Shown piece after piece: positions 7,757-16,300 of a stretch of DNA of 64,000 nucleotides. The stretch lies in the NCBI GenBank assembly GCA_038043465.1, contig JBBTBX010000005.1, positions 1-64,000 on the forward strand, written 5' to 3'. Numbering within the stretch: the first letter of the stretch is position 1; each line of letters opens with the position of its first letter. The stretch is from SXRF01 sp038043465 (lineage in GTDB: Bacteria; Pseudomonadota; Alphaproteobacteria; Rickettsiales; SXRF01). A program made the translations under genes and the position numbers. The notes under the pieces are model-generated. The model was not told where the DNA came from. It was given only the letters and a program-made list of their open reading frames with translations, and ran no database searches.

Positions 7757-8454
7757 ATAATGATTTTGCCGTAAAACTGAATAACATTACCATCGCTTAT
7801 AACCGCCAACCAGCCGTCCACCATGTGAGTGGCGAATTTAAAACCGGTGAACTATCTGCAATAACCGGAGCAAATGGCGCGGGAAAAAGCACATTGCTCA
7901 AAGCTATCGCTGGTATATTACCAGTTTTTGAAGGCAGCATTGAGTTTAGCGACATTATCCGCAGCAGCATGGCATATATGCCACAAGCTGCCGATATGCA
8001 GCGTGATTTTCCTGTAAATATCCTACAAATGGTTTGTTCCGGCTTCTGGCAGCAATCGGGAAATTTTGGCAAAATCAGTAAAGAGCAACGCAAGCAAGCA
8101 TTACAGGCACTAGCCGATGTCGGCTTAAATGGTTTTGAAAATCGTAATTTAGACAGCATCTCGGCAGGGCAATTCCAGCGCGCGCTCTTTGCCAGAATTA
8201 TAGTGCAAAATGCCAGACTGATATTACTTGATGAACCATTCACCGCCATTGACACCAACACAACAACCGCCCTGCTGAAAATTATCCATGGCTGGCATAA
8301 AGAAGAACGAACAGTGATTTGTGTGTTGCATGATTTTGAACAAATTAAACAGCATTTTACCGACTGCCTGTTGCTGGCGCGGGAAACTATCGCCTGGGGA
8401 AACCCGCATGAAGTGCTTAAGCCCGAAAATTTGCTAAGGACATTAAAAAAATGA
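7753..8454 (+). CDS. znuC: Zinc ABC transporter ATP-binding protein
   Basis: ATPase of a metal-type (Mn/Zn) ABC importer at the inner face of the membrane. Walker A is GANGAGKST, the signature is ISAGQFQR (a variant of LSGGQ), Walker B is LILLDEPF and the switch His lies in CVLHDFEQ. The length is 233 residues. ATG 7753 is preferred to the GTG at 7741 because it overlaps the leader peptide stop and begins the conserved region. The permease gene overlaps its stop (ATGA). A zur-like gene and a Zur-type dyad in the same operon favour zinc over manganese. No periplasmic ZnuA is encoded here. Confidence 0.92.
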   Translation: MNNDFAVKLNNITIAYNRQPAVHHVSGEFKTGELSAITGANGAGKSTLLKAIAGILPVFEGSIEFSDIIRSSMAYMPQAADMQRDFPVNILQMVCSGFWQQSGNFGKISKEQRKQALQALADVGLNGFENRNLDSISAGQFQRALFARIIVQNARLILLDEPFTAIDTNTTTALLKIIHGWHKEERTVICVLHDFEQIKQHFTDCLLLARETIAWGNPHEVLKPENLLRTLKK

Positions 8455-9326
8455 CCCTATACGACACATTATTACTTCCCTTTATTGAGCATGATTACAT
8501 GTACCGCGCTCTGGTTGCCTGCATAATCATGACCATAAGCGGCACACCGCTTGGAATTTTTCTGGTGCTGAGGCGCATGTCGCTGATGGGCGATGTAACT
8601 TCGCACGCAATCCTGCCCGGTGTAGCAATTGCTTTCTTCATCAGTGGCGCGACACTGTGGCCAATGACCATAGGCGGAATAATAGCCGGATTACTCGTAG
8701 CAATCGCTTCAGGAATCATCACCCGCGTTACCAATTTAAAGGAAGACGCGAGCTTCACCGCCGCCTATCTCACCTCTATCGCCTTTGGTGTTGCCATCAT
8801 CTCAATTAAAGGCGGTGACGAGGAACTTATACATATATTATTCGGTGATATTTTAGAAATAGGCAATCAATCTCTTATTTTTGCCGCCTCTGTCGCCAGC
8901 ATCAGCCTGCTTACTATGGCAGCTATTTACCGCCCCCTGATAATAGAATGTTTTGATTCCAATTTCCTGAAAACTCAGGGCAGGAGCGGCGCAATTTACC
9001 ACCAGATATTTCTTGTTCTAATAGTGCTTAACCTTATCACTTCATTCCAGATTATGGGTACATTAATGGCTATGGGAATTATGATTCTTCCGCCAATTGC
9101 CACACGCTTGTGGACTAATAATATTGATACAGCAATTATCCTCAGTATTATATTTGGCATAAATTCTTCCGCCATAGGGTTGCTTATTTCCTATCATTAT
9201 GAACTTCCTGCCAGCTCCGCCATTGTCCTTGCCGCGAGCGCATGGTATATATTATCAGTATTTATAGGAAAAACCGGCGGCATACTTTCCCGTTTCTATC
9301 CGCGTAAACATTTTCATCTGGAATAA
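8451..9326 (+). CDS. znuB: Zinc ABC transporter permease
   Basis: A 291-residue polytopic membrane protein of the ABC-3 (ZnuB/MntB/TroC) family. The conserved N-terminal region reads FLVLRRMSLMGDVTSHAILPG, and the later segment FQIMGTLMAMGIMILPPIA is typical of the family. Eight or nine hydrophobic helices can be seen. It is coupled to znuC by an ATGA overlap and followed by zur after 37 bp. Function as a zinc importer is inferred from the family plus the regulator. Confidence 0.93.
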   Translation: MTLYDTLLLPFIEHDYMYRALVACIIMTISGTPLGIFLVLRRMSLMGDVTSHAILPGVAIAFFISGATLWPMTIGGIIAGLLVAIASGIITRVTNLKEDASFTAAYLTSIAFGVAIISIKGGDEELIHILFGDILEIGNQSLIFAASVASISLLTMAAIYRPLIIECFDSNFLKTQGRSGAIYHQIFLVLIVLNLITSFQIMGTLMAMGIMILPPIATRLWTNNIDTAIILSIIFGINSSAIGLLISYHYELPASSAIVLAASAWYILSVFIGKTGGILSRFYPRKHFHLE

Positions 9327-9331
9327 TCATA

Positions 9332-9356
9332 ATCCCCTCTGGGAAAGGGCTAGGGT
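9332..9356. repeat. Fragment of family C repeat
   Basis: CCCCTCTGGGAAAGGGCTAGGGTA between znuB and zur matches part of the CCCTCTCCC...GGGCTAGGGTGAGGG element seen at 20108-20257. Confidence 0.55.
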
Positions 9357-9363
9357 AACTCTT

Positions 9364-9771
9364 ATGAAAAATAAAAGCACAGAAATATCAAAACACGGTA
9401 AAAACGTACTGGCACTGCTTAAAAAAAGCAAAACACCCCTCACCGCCTATGATATTTTGGCAAAACTACAGGATAAAGGGATAAAAGCCCCGCAAACTGT
9501 CTATCGTGCGCTTGATGCACTGGTTGAGCGTAGACTGATTCACCGTATCCAATCGCTCGGTGCATTTGTCGCCTGCCATAATGACGAGCAGGATCACGGA
9601 AGCCAGTTCGCTGTTTGCCGAAAATGTAATAAGGTTCTGGAGCTACACGACCACCGCATCTGTAATTTCATTAAAGAAATTAGCAAAAACATCAAATTCC
9701 ACATCGAACGCGAAATGCTGGAACTAATCGGTATATGCGAGGATTGCACGCATATAGGCACTGTTAGCTAA
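9364..9771 (+). CDS. zur: Zinc uptake regulator (Fur family)
   Basis: A 135-residue Fur-family repressor. The winged-helix half contains TAYDILAKLQDKGIKAPQTV and YRALDALVERRLIHRI. The metal-binding half has the pairs CRKC and CEDC for the structural zinc, and a His-rich loop (NDEQDHGSQF). It is the last gene of the znuC-znuB unit, the usual arrangement for Zur, and the operon has a matching dyad at 7619. It probably represses its own operon when zinc is ample. The specificity call rests on operon context. Confidence 0.9.
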   Translation: MKNKSTEISKHGKNVLALLKKSKTPLTAYDILAKLQDKGIKAPQTVYRALDALVERRLIHRIQSLGAFVACHNDEQDHGSQFAVCRKCNKVLELHDHRICNFIKEISKNIKFHIEREMLELIGICEDCTHIGTVS

Positions 9772-9876
9772 TCCATCCCCCATAACTTAATGCACTGAAA
9801 TACAACAATAACATTGCATACGCAATGCCTTTCCCTCGCGCTTATCAGAAATATATTAATATATAGTTAATAAAGC

Positions 9877-9905
9877 TTGACTCTCTTAAGTTTTATTAAT
9901 ATATT
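9877..9905 (+). promoter_or_regulatory. Sigma-70-type promoter of the beta-helix gene
   Basis: TTGACT at 9877-9882 and TATATT at 9900-9905, separated by 17 bp; both hexamers match the consensus at five of six positions. A ribosome-binding AAGG at 9941-9944 and ATG at 9951 follow. Confidence 0.65.
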
Positions 9906-9950
9906 CTTAACTAATTATTTACTGATTATAATTTTTTTGAAAGGTATGGC

Positions 9951-11450
9951 ATGAATATATTTACTAGGACTCTGTCAATAGCTACCATTACTTTTACTTT
10001 GCTGTTAAGCGCAAATGCACAAGCTGGTGTATATTACATCTCACCAACCGGCGATGATGACGCATCTGGAACCACTACATCAACAGCATGGAAAAGCTGG
10101 GCAAAAGCTTTTGGTAAAGAGACAGCTTGTGGTGATACTATTATAGTTCTTAATGGAAAATATACCGTATCAAACAACGGAACCCCAAGAATTTCAGGAA
10201 AAATATGCGCCTCAACCACGCCATTGACAGTTAAGGCACTCAATCAACGCATGCCGCTGATTCAGGGAGATGGATCATCCTCTACCTTTATAGTCACAAA
10301 TAGCAAACACATTAAATTACATGGATTAAGGATCGCCAACAAAGACAATATGAATGGAAAAGGCAGTGGCTTCGTCCTTAATATCAGCAATTCTCCATAT
10401 GTAACAGTACAACGTGGAATATTTTCATACCCTAACCGCTATAATAAGGCACATGCCATTGTATTCCAGAAATCACCACATGGTTTTGCTGAAAGCAATG
10501 AATTATATAGCTTCCATCGCAACGGCATTTTTGTCAATAATAGCGACTATACCTTAGTACGCCGTAATTATTGTAATGCTCGCAATCATGCCGATATAAA
10601 GGATGCACCTGCAAGTAGTGAGCCAAAAACCGGAGATGCTTGCGTTACAGTTTACACATCAAGTTATACCACAATAGAAAATAATATTTCCGACGGAACA
10701 ATGGGTAAACCATACATATTGCAATCTTCTGCCTTAAGTACCAGCAACAGATTTTTTGGTAATATTTCAATTGGTGCCACCCAGGTCGGTCTGGCACTTG
10801 AAGCAACTAGCGGCAATGATCCACTAAAAATGCCAACCAACACCATAATAAAAGATCATCTTGAAGTTAATCCTGTAGCTACCGGAATCAGATTCCGTGG
10901 CACTAAAAATGCTTCTTGCGACCACTGCACAGTGATTGGTGGAAAGCTAGCTTATTTAATGGACTCTGTTAATGGTTATGGCGATGGAATAGAATCCGGC
11001 TCCATTACAAATTCCCTCGCTCTTGGAAAAGGCGGTTGCAGCGGTTTTTCTGTAAGCAGGAGTGTTGATAGCTGGCTGTTGAATTATAACATATCCCACA
11101 ATTATGCCTCAGTATACAACCCAAAACTACCGCATCAAAATATAAGAAATGCGATAGTCAGCAATCCCAATATGGGAACATGCTACGCTTGGGTTCCGGA
11201 TGATTCTCCTTTGAAAAAACGTGCTGCCGGCAAGACAGACCCAGGTGCAAGAATCCTATATCGCTACAACAAAGGTTCATTAACCAGCACCCCACTATGG
11301 AACCGCACAACCGGCAAATTCCCACACGGAGCTATAATCGCTGGTGTTAATGATAAAGCTGGAACATCGGCTTTTGATGTGCATACCAGATTGAACATCA
11401 ACACCAAAGGCTGCCTGTTTCCTAAGGGATACATAGTTGTAGCTCAATAA
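9951..11450 (+). CDS. Secreted right-handed beta-helix protein
   Basis: A 499-residue exported protein. The first 25 residues (MNIFTRTLSIATITFTLLLS then ANAQAG) form a Sec signal peptide. The mature start YYISPTGDDDASGT is the DUF1565-like opening of parallel beta-helix enzymes. The body has beta-helix coils such as NSKHIKLHGLRI, NSPYVTVQRGIF and SSYTTIENNIS. Such folds occur in polysaccharide lyases and surface glycan-binding proteins; no catalytic residues can be assigned. It has a clear promoter of its own and is followed by a tRNA on the other strand. A glycan-degrading or adhesive role is plausible but unproven. Confidence 0.75.
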   Translation: MNIFTRTLSIATITFTLLLSANAQAGVYYISPTGDDDASGTTTSTAWKSWAKAFGKETACGDTIIVLNGKYTVSNNGTPRISGKICASTTPLTVKALNQRMPLIQGDGSSSTFIVTNSKHIKLHGLRIANKDNMNGKGSGFVLNISNSPYVTVQRGIFSYPNRYNKAHAIVFQKSPHGFAESNELYSFHRNGIFVNNSDYTLVRRNYCNARNHADIKDAPASSEPKTGDACVTVYTSSYTTIENNISDGTMGKPYILQSSALSTSNRFFGNISIGATQVGLALEATSGNDPLKMPTNTIIKDHLEVNPVATGIRFRGTKNASCDHCTVIGGKLAYLMDSVNGYGDGIESGSITNSLALGKGGCSGFSVSRSVDSWLLNYNISHNYASVYNPKLPHQNIRNAIVSNPNMGTCYAWVPDDSPLKKRAAGKTDPGARILYRYNKGSLTSTPLWNRTTGKFPHGAIIAGVNDKAGTSAFDVHTRLNINTKGCLFPKGYIVVAQ

Positions 11451-11461
11451 TTTAAAAGGTG

Positions 11462-11537
11462 TGGTGGCTCGGGGCAGAATCGAACTGCCGACCCAAGGCT
11501 TATGAGTCCTTTGCTCTACCGACTGAGCTACCGAGCC
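11462..11537 (-). tRNA. tRNA with CAT anticodon (elongator Met, or Ile2)
   Basis: A 76-nt cloverleaf including an encoded CCA. Acceptor GGCTCGG pairs with CCGAGCC; the D-arm is GCTC...GAGC; the anticodon loop is CTCATAA; the T-arm is GGCAG-TTCGATT-CTGCC. The anticodon stem AAGGA/GCCTT has an A-G mismatch next to the loop. CAT could serve elongator Met or, after lysidine modification, Ile2; sequence alone does not decide here. Confidence 0.93.
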
Positions 11538-11673
11538 ACGAAACAAAACATAGTCAGGCTGCGAAACCTACGGACTTAGCAAAAAAAATCAAGCAAAAAC
11601 TGCTTCATTATTGCATCCGGGCATAAATTAATGTAATTCAGCAATTATTTAGACTGATTGATATGAAAAATTT

Positions 11674-12555
11674 ATGACAAAAGAACCATTCAAACTCGCA
11701 CTCATCCAGATGCGCTGCTCGGATAAACCAGCAGAAAGTCTTGCCAAAGCTGAAAAAATGCTGCGTCAGGCAGCAAAAGACGGGGCAAAAATTGCGTGCC
11801 TTCCCGAGCTGTTCCTGACTGATTATTTCTGTCAGAAGCTGGATATAAGCAAATTTGACCTTGCCGAGCCTATTCCCGGTGAAACCAGCAATGCCCTCAG
11901 CAAAATCGCCAAGGAAACCGGCATGGTAATAATCGGCTCTATCTATGAGAAAGCTGCGGCTGGACTTCATTACAATACCGCAACCGTTACCGATAGTGAT
12001 GGTAAACTGGTAGGAACGTACCGCAAAATGCACATCCCGCACGATCCTTTATTTGAGGAAAAATATTATTTCGCACCAGGCGACTTGGGCTTTAAAGCGC
12101 ACGACACCAGTATGGGCAGGCTTGGCGCACTAGTATGCTGGGATCAGTGGTATCCAGAAGGGGCGCGCCTCACCGCTATGCAAGGCGCGGAAATCCTGTT
12201 TTATCCAACCGCGATAGGCTGGCATCCCGCGGAAAAAGCTGAATTTGGCAAATCACAGGTAGAAGCATGGGAAACCATCCAGCGCAGCCACGCAATAGCG
12301 AATGGCGTGTTTGTCGCCTCTGTTAACCGCGTTGGGCTTGAAGTAACCGTTGGTGATGGCATAGAATTTTTTGGTCATTCCTTCATCGCCGACCCGTTTG
12401 GGCGCATTCTGGCTATGGGCAGCCATGATAAGGAAGAAATCATCACCGCCACGATAGATCTGCAATTAGTCGAAAAAACTCGTCGCTGGTGGCCATTTTT
12501 CAGAGATAGGAGAGTTGATGCTTACGGCGGAATTACAAATCGGTGGAATTCATGA
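11674..12555 (+). CDS. aguB: N-carbamoylputrescine amidase
   Basis: A nitrilase-superfamily (CN hydrolase) enzyme that converts N-carbamoylputrescine to putrescine. The catalytic triad is visible: E45 in CLPELFLTDYF, K118 in TYRKMHIPHD and C155 in LVCWDQWYPE. The 293-residue length and the WDQWYPEGAR signature match AguB. It precedes aguA with an ATGA overlap, and the pair converts agmatine to putrescine. No arginine decarboxylase is seen in the window. Function is firm from family plus neighbour. Confidence 0.95.
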   Translation: MTKEPFKLALIQMRCSDKPAESLAKAEKMLRQAAKDGAKIACLPELFLTDYFCQKLDISKFDLAEPIPGETSNALSKIAKETGMVIIGSIYEKAAAGLHYNTATVTDSDGKLVGTYRKMHIPHDPLFEEKYYFAPGDLGFKAHDTSMGRLGALVCWDQWYPEGARLTAMQGAEILFYPTAIGWHPAEKAEFGKSQVEAWETIQRSHAIANGVFVASVNRVGLEVTVGDGIEFFGHSFIADPFGRILAMGSHDKEEIITATIDLQLVEKTRRWWPFFRDRRVDAYGGITNRWNS

Positions 12556-13622
12556 CCAACTACCTCATGCCAGCCGAGTGGGAACGCCACTCATCAACTC
12601 TGCTCGCATGGCCGCATAACAAAGCCGACTGGCCTGATAAATTCGCGCCGATTCCTTGGGTTTATGCCGAGATTATCCGCTATCTAACACAGGTTGAGCG
12701 AGTTAGCCTTATTGTCCGCAGTGAAAAAGAAAGAGCACAGGCGACAGACATCTGCGAACGTGCTGGCGCAAATATTGACAAAATTGATTTTCACATAATC
12801 CCGACAAATAGAATCTGGATGCGCGATAGCGGACCGATTATAGTGAAGGAAATAGGGAAGAGGATAGAGGGAAGAGGGAAAGAGACAAAGCCTCATCCCA
12901 CATCCCCCACCCCTAATCTAGCTATGCTAGATTTCCGCTTCACCGCCTGGGCAAAATATCCCAATCACAAGCTCGATGATAAAGTTCCAGCATCCCTGAA
13001 TGAAATCTGGAATCTACCGCGCATACAGCCCATGCACAAAGGAAAACGCGTGGTGCTGGAAGGCGGTTCTATTGACGTGAATGGTAAAGGCATATTGCTT
13101 ACTACCGAGGAATGTTTGCTTGCCGATGTGCAGGTTCGTAATCCCAATTTCACCCGCGATGATTATGAAGAAATATTCGCCAAATATCTTGGCATTAAAA
13201 AAACTGTGTGGCTTGGCAAAGGCATAGTTGGCGATGACACACATGGTCATGTAGACGATATAACCCGTTTTGTGAACGCGGATACGGTGGTTACGGTAGT
13301 TGAAAAAGATAAAAATGACGATAATTACACACTGCTCAAAGACAATATCAAACGCCTTAAAACAGCACAGCTAAACATTGTTGAGCTGCCCATGCCTCGC
13401 CCTGTAATCTTTGAAGGGCAACGCCTGCCCGCATCTTACGCCAATTTCCTCATCGCTAACGATCTGGTGTTAGTGCCAACCTTTAATGATCCTGTCGACA
13501 GAATCGCACTTAATATCCTCACTGAATTATTCCCTAAGCGCGAAATTGTCGGCATCCACGCCGTTGATTTAGTGTGGGGACTTGGAACAATCCATTGCAT
13601 GAGCCAACAAATTCCTGCATAA
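12552..13622 (+). CDS. aguA: Agmatine deiminase, with a repeat-derived insertion
   Basis: Hydrolyses agmatine to N-carbamoylputrescine (Porphyromonas-type peptidyl-arginine deiminase fold), 356 residues from ATG 12552, which overlaps the aguB stop. Visible motifs are RIWMRDSGP, VLEGGSIDVNG, GDDTHGHVDD and the catalytic cysteine near the C-terminus (GTIHCMSQQ, C349). Residues about 99-125 (EIGKRIEGRG, then KETKPHPTSP) interrupt the usual run between RDSGPIIV and the LDFRFTAW strand. The DNA for that segment is an iterated purine tract followed by its imperfect pyrimidine complement. The frame and catalytic motifs are intact, so the enzyme is probably active. Confidence 0.93.
   Translation: MTNYLMPAEWERHSSTLLAWPHNKADWPDKFAPIPWVYAEIIRYLTQVERVSLIVRSEKERAQATDICERAGANIDKIDFHIIPTNRIWMRDSGPIIVKEIGKRIEGRGKETKPHPTSPTPNLAMLDFRFTAWAKYPNHKLDDKVPASLNEIWNLPRIQPMHKGKRVVLEGGSIDVNGKGILLTTEECLLADVQVRNPNFTRDDYEEIFAKYLGIKKTVWLGKGIVGDDTHGHVDDITRFVNADTVVTVVEKDKNDDNYTLLKDNIKRLKTAQLNIVELPMPRPVIFEGQRLPASYANFLIANDLVLVPTFNDPVDRIALNILTELFPKREIVGIHAVDLVWGLGTIHCMSQQIPA
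12850..12926. repeat. Iterated palindromic insert inside aguA
   Basis: A purine tract built of GGGAAGAGG-like units is followed by a pyrimidine tract (CATCCCACATCCCCCACCCC) that is its imperfect reverse complement. It is translated in frame in aguA. It resembles the inserts at 34944 and 48127 in plan but not in sequence. Confidence 0.6.
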
Positions 13623-13629
13623 AATTCCT

Positions 13630-14526
13630 ATGATTACGCTACATAAAAAAATATGGCATTGTATATCTCGCGCAGCTTATGACACGGTCATGAAGCATGA
13701 CGGTATTGAACATGCTGGCTATCTGGCGTTCCTGAGTTTGCTCGCACTTTTCCCGTTTCTAGTGTTCTTAGTTGCGGTTATCGGCGTTATGGGACAGGGT
13801 GAAAGCGGCGCGGAATTCATCAGCACAATTCTACAGACATTGCCGGCCCATATCACAGCTGCAATAAAACCAAGGGTAATAGAGATTATATCTGGCCCTC
13901 CGGAAGGGTTGCTTACCGTTTCAATCCTTGGCGCGATATGGACGGCATCTTCCGCCGTGGAAGGTATCCGCACCGTGCTTAACCGCGCTTATCATGTGGC
14001 AACTCCTCCAGCTTACTGGTTCCGCCGCCTGCTTTCCATAGCGCAGCTTATTCTGTTCACTTCAATATTAATCGTGGGCATGTTGCTGGTCGTGACCATG
14101 CCGATTATTTTTTACCAGATAGAAAAGTTTTTTGGCATTCAATTATCAATCGAAATAAAAGAGCAATTCGGTAATTTACTGTTTTACATAACTATATTCA
14201 TGTTGTTTATTGCCGTGTCTTTTATTTATTATCTTCTTCCCAATATCAAGCAACGCCTGATTTCCGTTATGCCTGGAGCAGCTTTAGTTGTCTTACTCTG
14301 GATAGGTGCGGCCTATTTATTCACCGCCTATCTTTCCAATTTCAATCAGGTGAATCTGATTTACGGCAGCTTAGGAGGCATAATAGCCGCCTTGGTATTT
14401 TTTTACATCTGTAATATTATTTTCATTTTTGGCGCAGAGCTGAACCATCAAATTGTAGAATTGCTAGGTCTGCGTGTAGTTGAGAAAGATAAGACACCAC
14501 CACCCACAATCGCCTCTCAATCTTAG
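13630..14526 (+). CDS. YihY/BrkB-family inner membrane protein
   Basis: A 298-residue polytopic protein of the YihY (formerly ribonuclease BN) family. It shows the conserved AGYLAFLSLLALFPFLVFLV opening, the AVEGIRTVLNRAYHV segment and LLPNIKQR before the last helices. About six transmembrane helices are evident. It begins 8 bp after aguA and may be co-transcribed. The family's function is unknown; the RNase BN name is historical and not supported by homology to the true enzyme. Confidence 0.9.
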   Translation: MITLHKKIWHCISRAAYDTVMKHDGIEHAGYLAFLSLLALFPFLVFLVAVIGVMGQGESGAEFISTILQTLPAHITAAIKPRVIEIISGPPEGLLTVSILGAIWTASSAVEGIRTVLNRAYHVATPPAYWFRRLLSIAQLILFTSILIVGMLLVVTMPIIFYQIEKFFGIQLSIEIKEQFGNLLFYITIFMLFIAVSFIYYLLPNIKQRLISVMPGAALVVLLWIGAAYLFTAYLSNFNQVNLIYGSLGGIIAALVFFYICNIIFIFGAELNHQIVELLGLRVVEKDKTPPPTIASQS

Positions 14527-14535
14527 GTAGACTTC

Positions 14536-14637
14536 GTCATCCCCGCCCAACCTTTCTTAAGAAGAATTGGCGGGGATCTGGAGCCACATATTATGTCATT
14601 GGGCTTTGCCCTGGATCCCGCATCAAGTCGGGATGAC
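14536..14637. repeat. Family B palindromic element (intergenic)
   Basis: Ends GTCATCCCCGCC and GTCGGGATGAC, with inner pairs GGCGGGGATCTGGAGCC and GCCCTGGATCCCG. It lies between the convergent yihY-like and cpaA genes. It is related to copies at 17027, 24999, 28424, 47875, 49514 and 63392. Confidence 0.85.
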
Positions 14638-14646
14638 AGTAGGTAA

Positions 14647-15132
14647 TTACCCCAGAATCGGTACATCATTACTATACATCATCAACAAAAACGCTCCAGC
14701 AATGGCAAGTCCGTAAGGAACTGGCTGCCTAGGGCGGAAGATACGCGGCAGTTTTTCCTTGTTTTTACAAAGCCTCGGCAATAGTCCCCGCATAATCAGC
14801 ACTATAAGGGAAAGTACGCCACCCAGCACCGCAAAATTAAACCCGAACTGGGCAAGCTTTTCCAGCCCCACCCACAGGCTAAGGACAATAATAAGCTTTA
14901 CGTCCCCTCCTCCCATAATCCGCACGGCAAATATGATATAGCCAATAGCAAAAGCACCAAGCATCCCCAGCAGATCCATTTTCCAGTCAATTACGGCAGA
15001 TGATAAATAGAACGCGACAGGATATAAAAGTAACAAACTACCAACTAACCAGTTAGGGATAATAAAGCGCGTCGCGTCATAATACATGACGATACACATG
15101 GCGATTATTAGTAATATTACAACTGCCAGCAT
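14647..15132 (-). CDS. cpaA: Prepilin peptidase, CpaA/TadV type (A24 family)
   Basis: A 161-residue membrane aspartyl protease that cleaves type IV prepilins. The two catalytic aspartates are in YYDATRFIIPNW near residue 19 and MGGGDVKLIIV near residue 77. The methylase domain of PilD is missing, as expected for CpaA/TadV. It stands alone, but two prepilin-like genes occur in the window (21232 and 40137) and could be substrates. No Tad pilus operon is present here. Confidence 0.88.
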   Translation of the reverse strand: MLAVVILLIIAMCIVMYYDATRFIIPNWLVGSLLLLYPVAFYLSSAVIDWKMDLLGMLGAFAIGYIIFAVRIMGGGDVKLIIVLSLWVGLEKLAQFGFNFAVLGGVLSLIVLIMRGLLPRLCKNKEKLPRIFRPRQPVPYGLAIAGAFLLMMYSNDVPILG

Positions 15133-15300
15133 ACCTTCTCCTGACTATATAGGCTTATAAATCAATATATTAATAACATTGATTAAACCCATACCTTACA
15201 ATCTGGATGATTGCAACACAATCTTCACAATATTAAACTTTTCAATCGTATCAATTACTTATAAATTTAGGAAAATAATTTTACTAATAAGGATTTTAAT

Positions 15301-16023
15301 ATGAGCGATACTAAACCAAAGAAAATAAGAGAATTAACAGCAAGAGAACATCATGATATTTATATGCCATTCCTTTCTGCAGAATCCATTGCTATGGAAG
15401 CAGCTGGTGTTAGAGTGTTTGGTAAAGATCGTGAGCGTGATATGCAATATAGTATCCCCCAAATGGTAGAATATCTTTCACAAAAGAACCCTGATTTCAA
15501 AGGAGTTTACGCTGAGGAACTTGTAAAAGCCACAAGGTGGAAAAATAATAAAGACCGAAATTCAGATGTTGTCCAAGCATTAAAGAAAACTGGAGCTACT
15601 ACCATCGCAGCTGCTGGACTTGCTGGACTTTTTAGCGGACAAATTAATCATGAACTACCTAAACATCCAGAATACGACAATAATCCTGACAAAGAGGCTA
15701 GAATGGAGCTTTCAGACTCACCTCATGCAACTACTGAACTTGAAGTAAGAGAACGCTTGGCTAAAAGAGCAGATGCAATAGATAAGGAAAGAGAAAAAGA
15801 GAGACAAGAAATCGATAAAAAAAGAAAAGTAATTACCGCACAATCCAGAAAAGATACCATAGATCATGCTAAAGAAAATATGGTTACTGCTGGGGAAGTT
15901 GCTGCTGGTGTCGTTGGAACTGGATATGCTATTAAAGTGGTGAATAATGGGATAAAGAGAAGACGTAAGCTAAATGAATTGCAAGCTGATGCTGATAGCC
16001 AAACGAATGGACGCACTCGTTAA
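15301..16023 (+). CDS. Hypothetical protein with central and C-terminal Ala/Gly hydrophobic segments
   Basis: A 240-residue protein of no recognised family. The N-terminal 95 residues are mixed alpha-helical and charged. Two short Ala/Gly-rich segments (TTIAAAGLAGLFSG near 101 and GEVAAGVVGTGYAIKV near 201) are separated by a long charged coiled-coil-like stretch (LAKRADAIDKEREKERQEID). The segments are weak for transmembrane helices but could insert in membranes. Codon use is more AT-rich than the neighbours. An AAGGA ribosome-binding site precedes the ATG. It may be a lineage-specific accessory or effector-like protein; this is only inference. Confidence 0.6.
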   Translation: MSDTKPKKIRELTAREHHDIYMPFLSAESIAMEAAGVRVFGKDRERDMQYSIPQMVEYLSQKNPDFKGVYAEELVKATRWKNNKDRNSDVVQALKKTGATTIAAAGLAGLFSGQINHELPKHPEYDNNPDKEARMELSDSPHATTELEVRERLAKRADAIDKEREKERQEIDKKRKVITAQSRKDTIDHAKENMVTAGEVAAGVVGTGYAIKVVNNGIKRRRKLNELQADADSQTNGRTR

Positions 16024-16033
16024 AAATTCCTAA

Positions 16034-16300
16034 TCACTTCTTATCCGAAATATCCGTATACTCAACATCGATAATCGTTGTCTGCCCTTGCCCAACCTGA
16101 TTTAAATTATCCGGCTGCGGTTCTGCATAAGAACCCTTATGTCGCCAGCGCAAATAGCTTCCACGCATCATTATATATACGGCGAGGAAAAAACTGGTGG
16201 CAAAAACAAATAGTAGCAAAAACGCGCCAAACCATATTGCAACAACAAGTAGTGTTACAAACACGAAAAATCCAATAAGCGAAAGAACTATATCCTTCAT
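16034..16300 (-). CDS. Small two-helix membrane protein at the end of the flagellar operon
   Basis: An 88-residue protein. The N-terminal 45 residues form two hydrophobic helices (IGFFVFVTLLVVAIWFGAFL and LLFVFATSFFLAVYIMM). They are followed by a basic turn and a polar tail (IIDVEYTDISDKK). Its ATG overlaps the fliP stop (ATGA), so it is translationally coupled to fliP. The tail resembles small alphaproteobacterial DUF-type membrane proteins of unknown function. A flagellar link is inferred from coupling only. Confidence 0.65.
   Translation of the reverse strand: MKDIVLSLIGFFVFVTLLVVAIWFGAFLLLFVFATSFFLAVYIMMRGSYLRWRHKGSYAEPQPDNLNQVGQGQTTIIDVEYTDISDKK

Noticed and set aside
11295..11546. Minus-strand frame with MFRGSVAQSVEQRT
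   Set aside because: It is the well-known false translation of a tRNA gene plus the end of the beta-helix gene.
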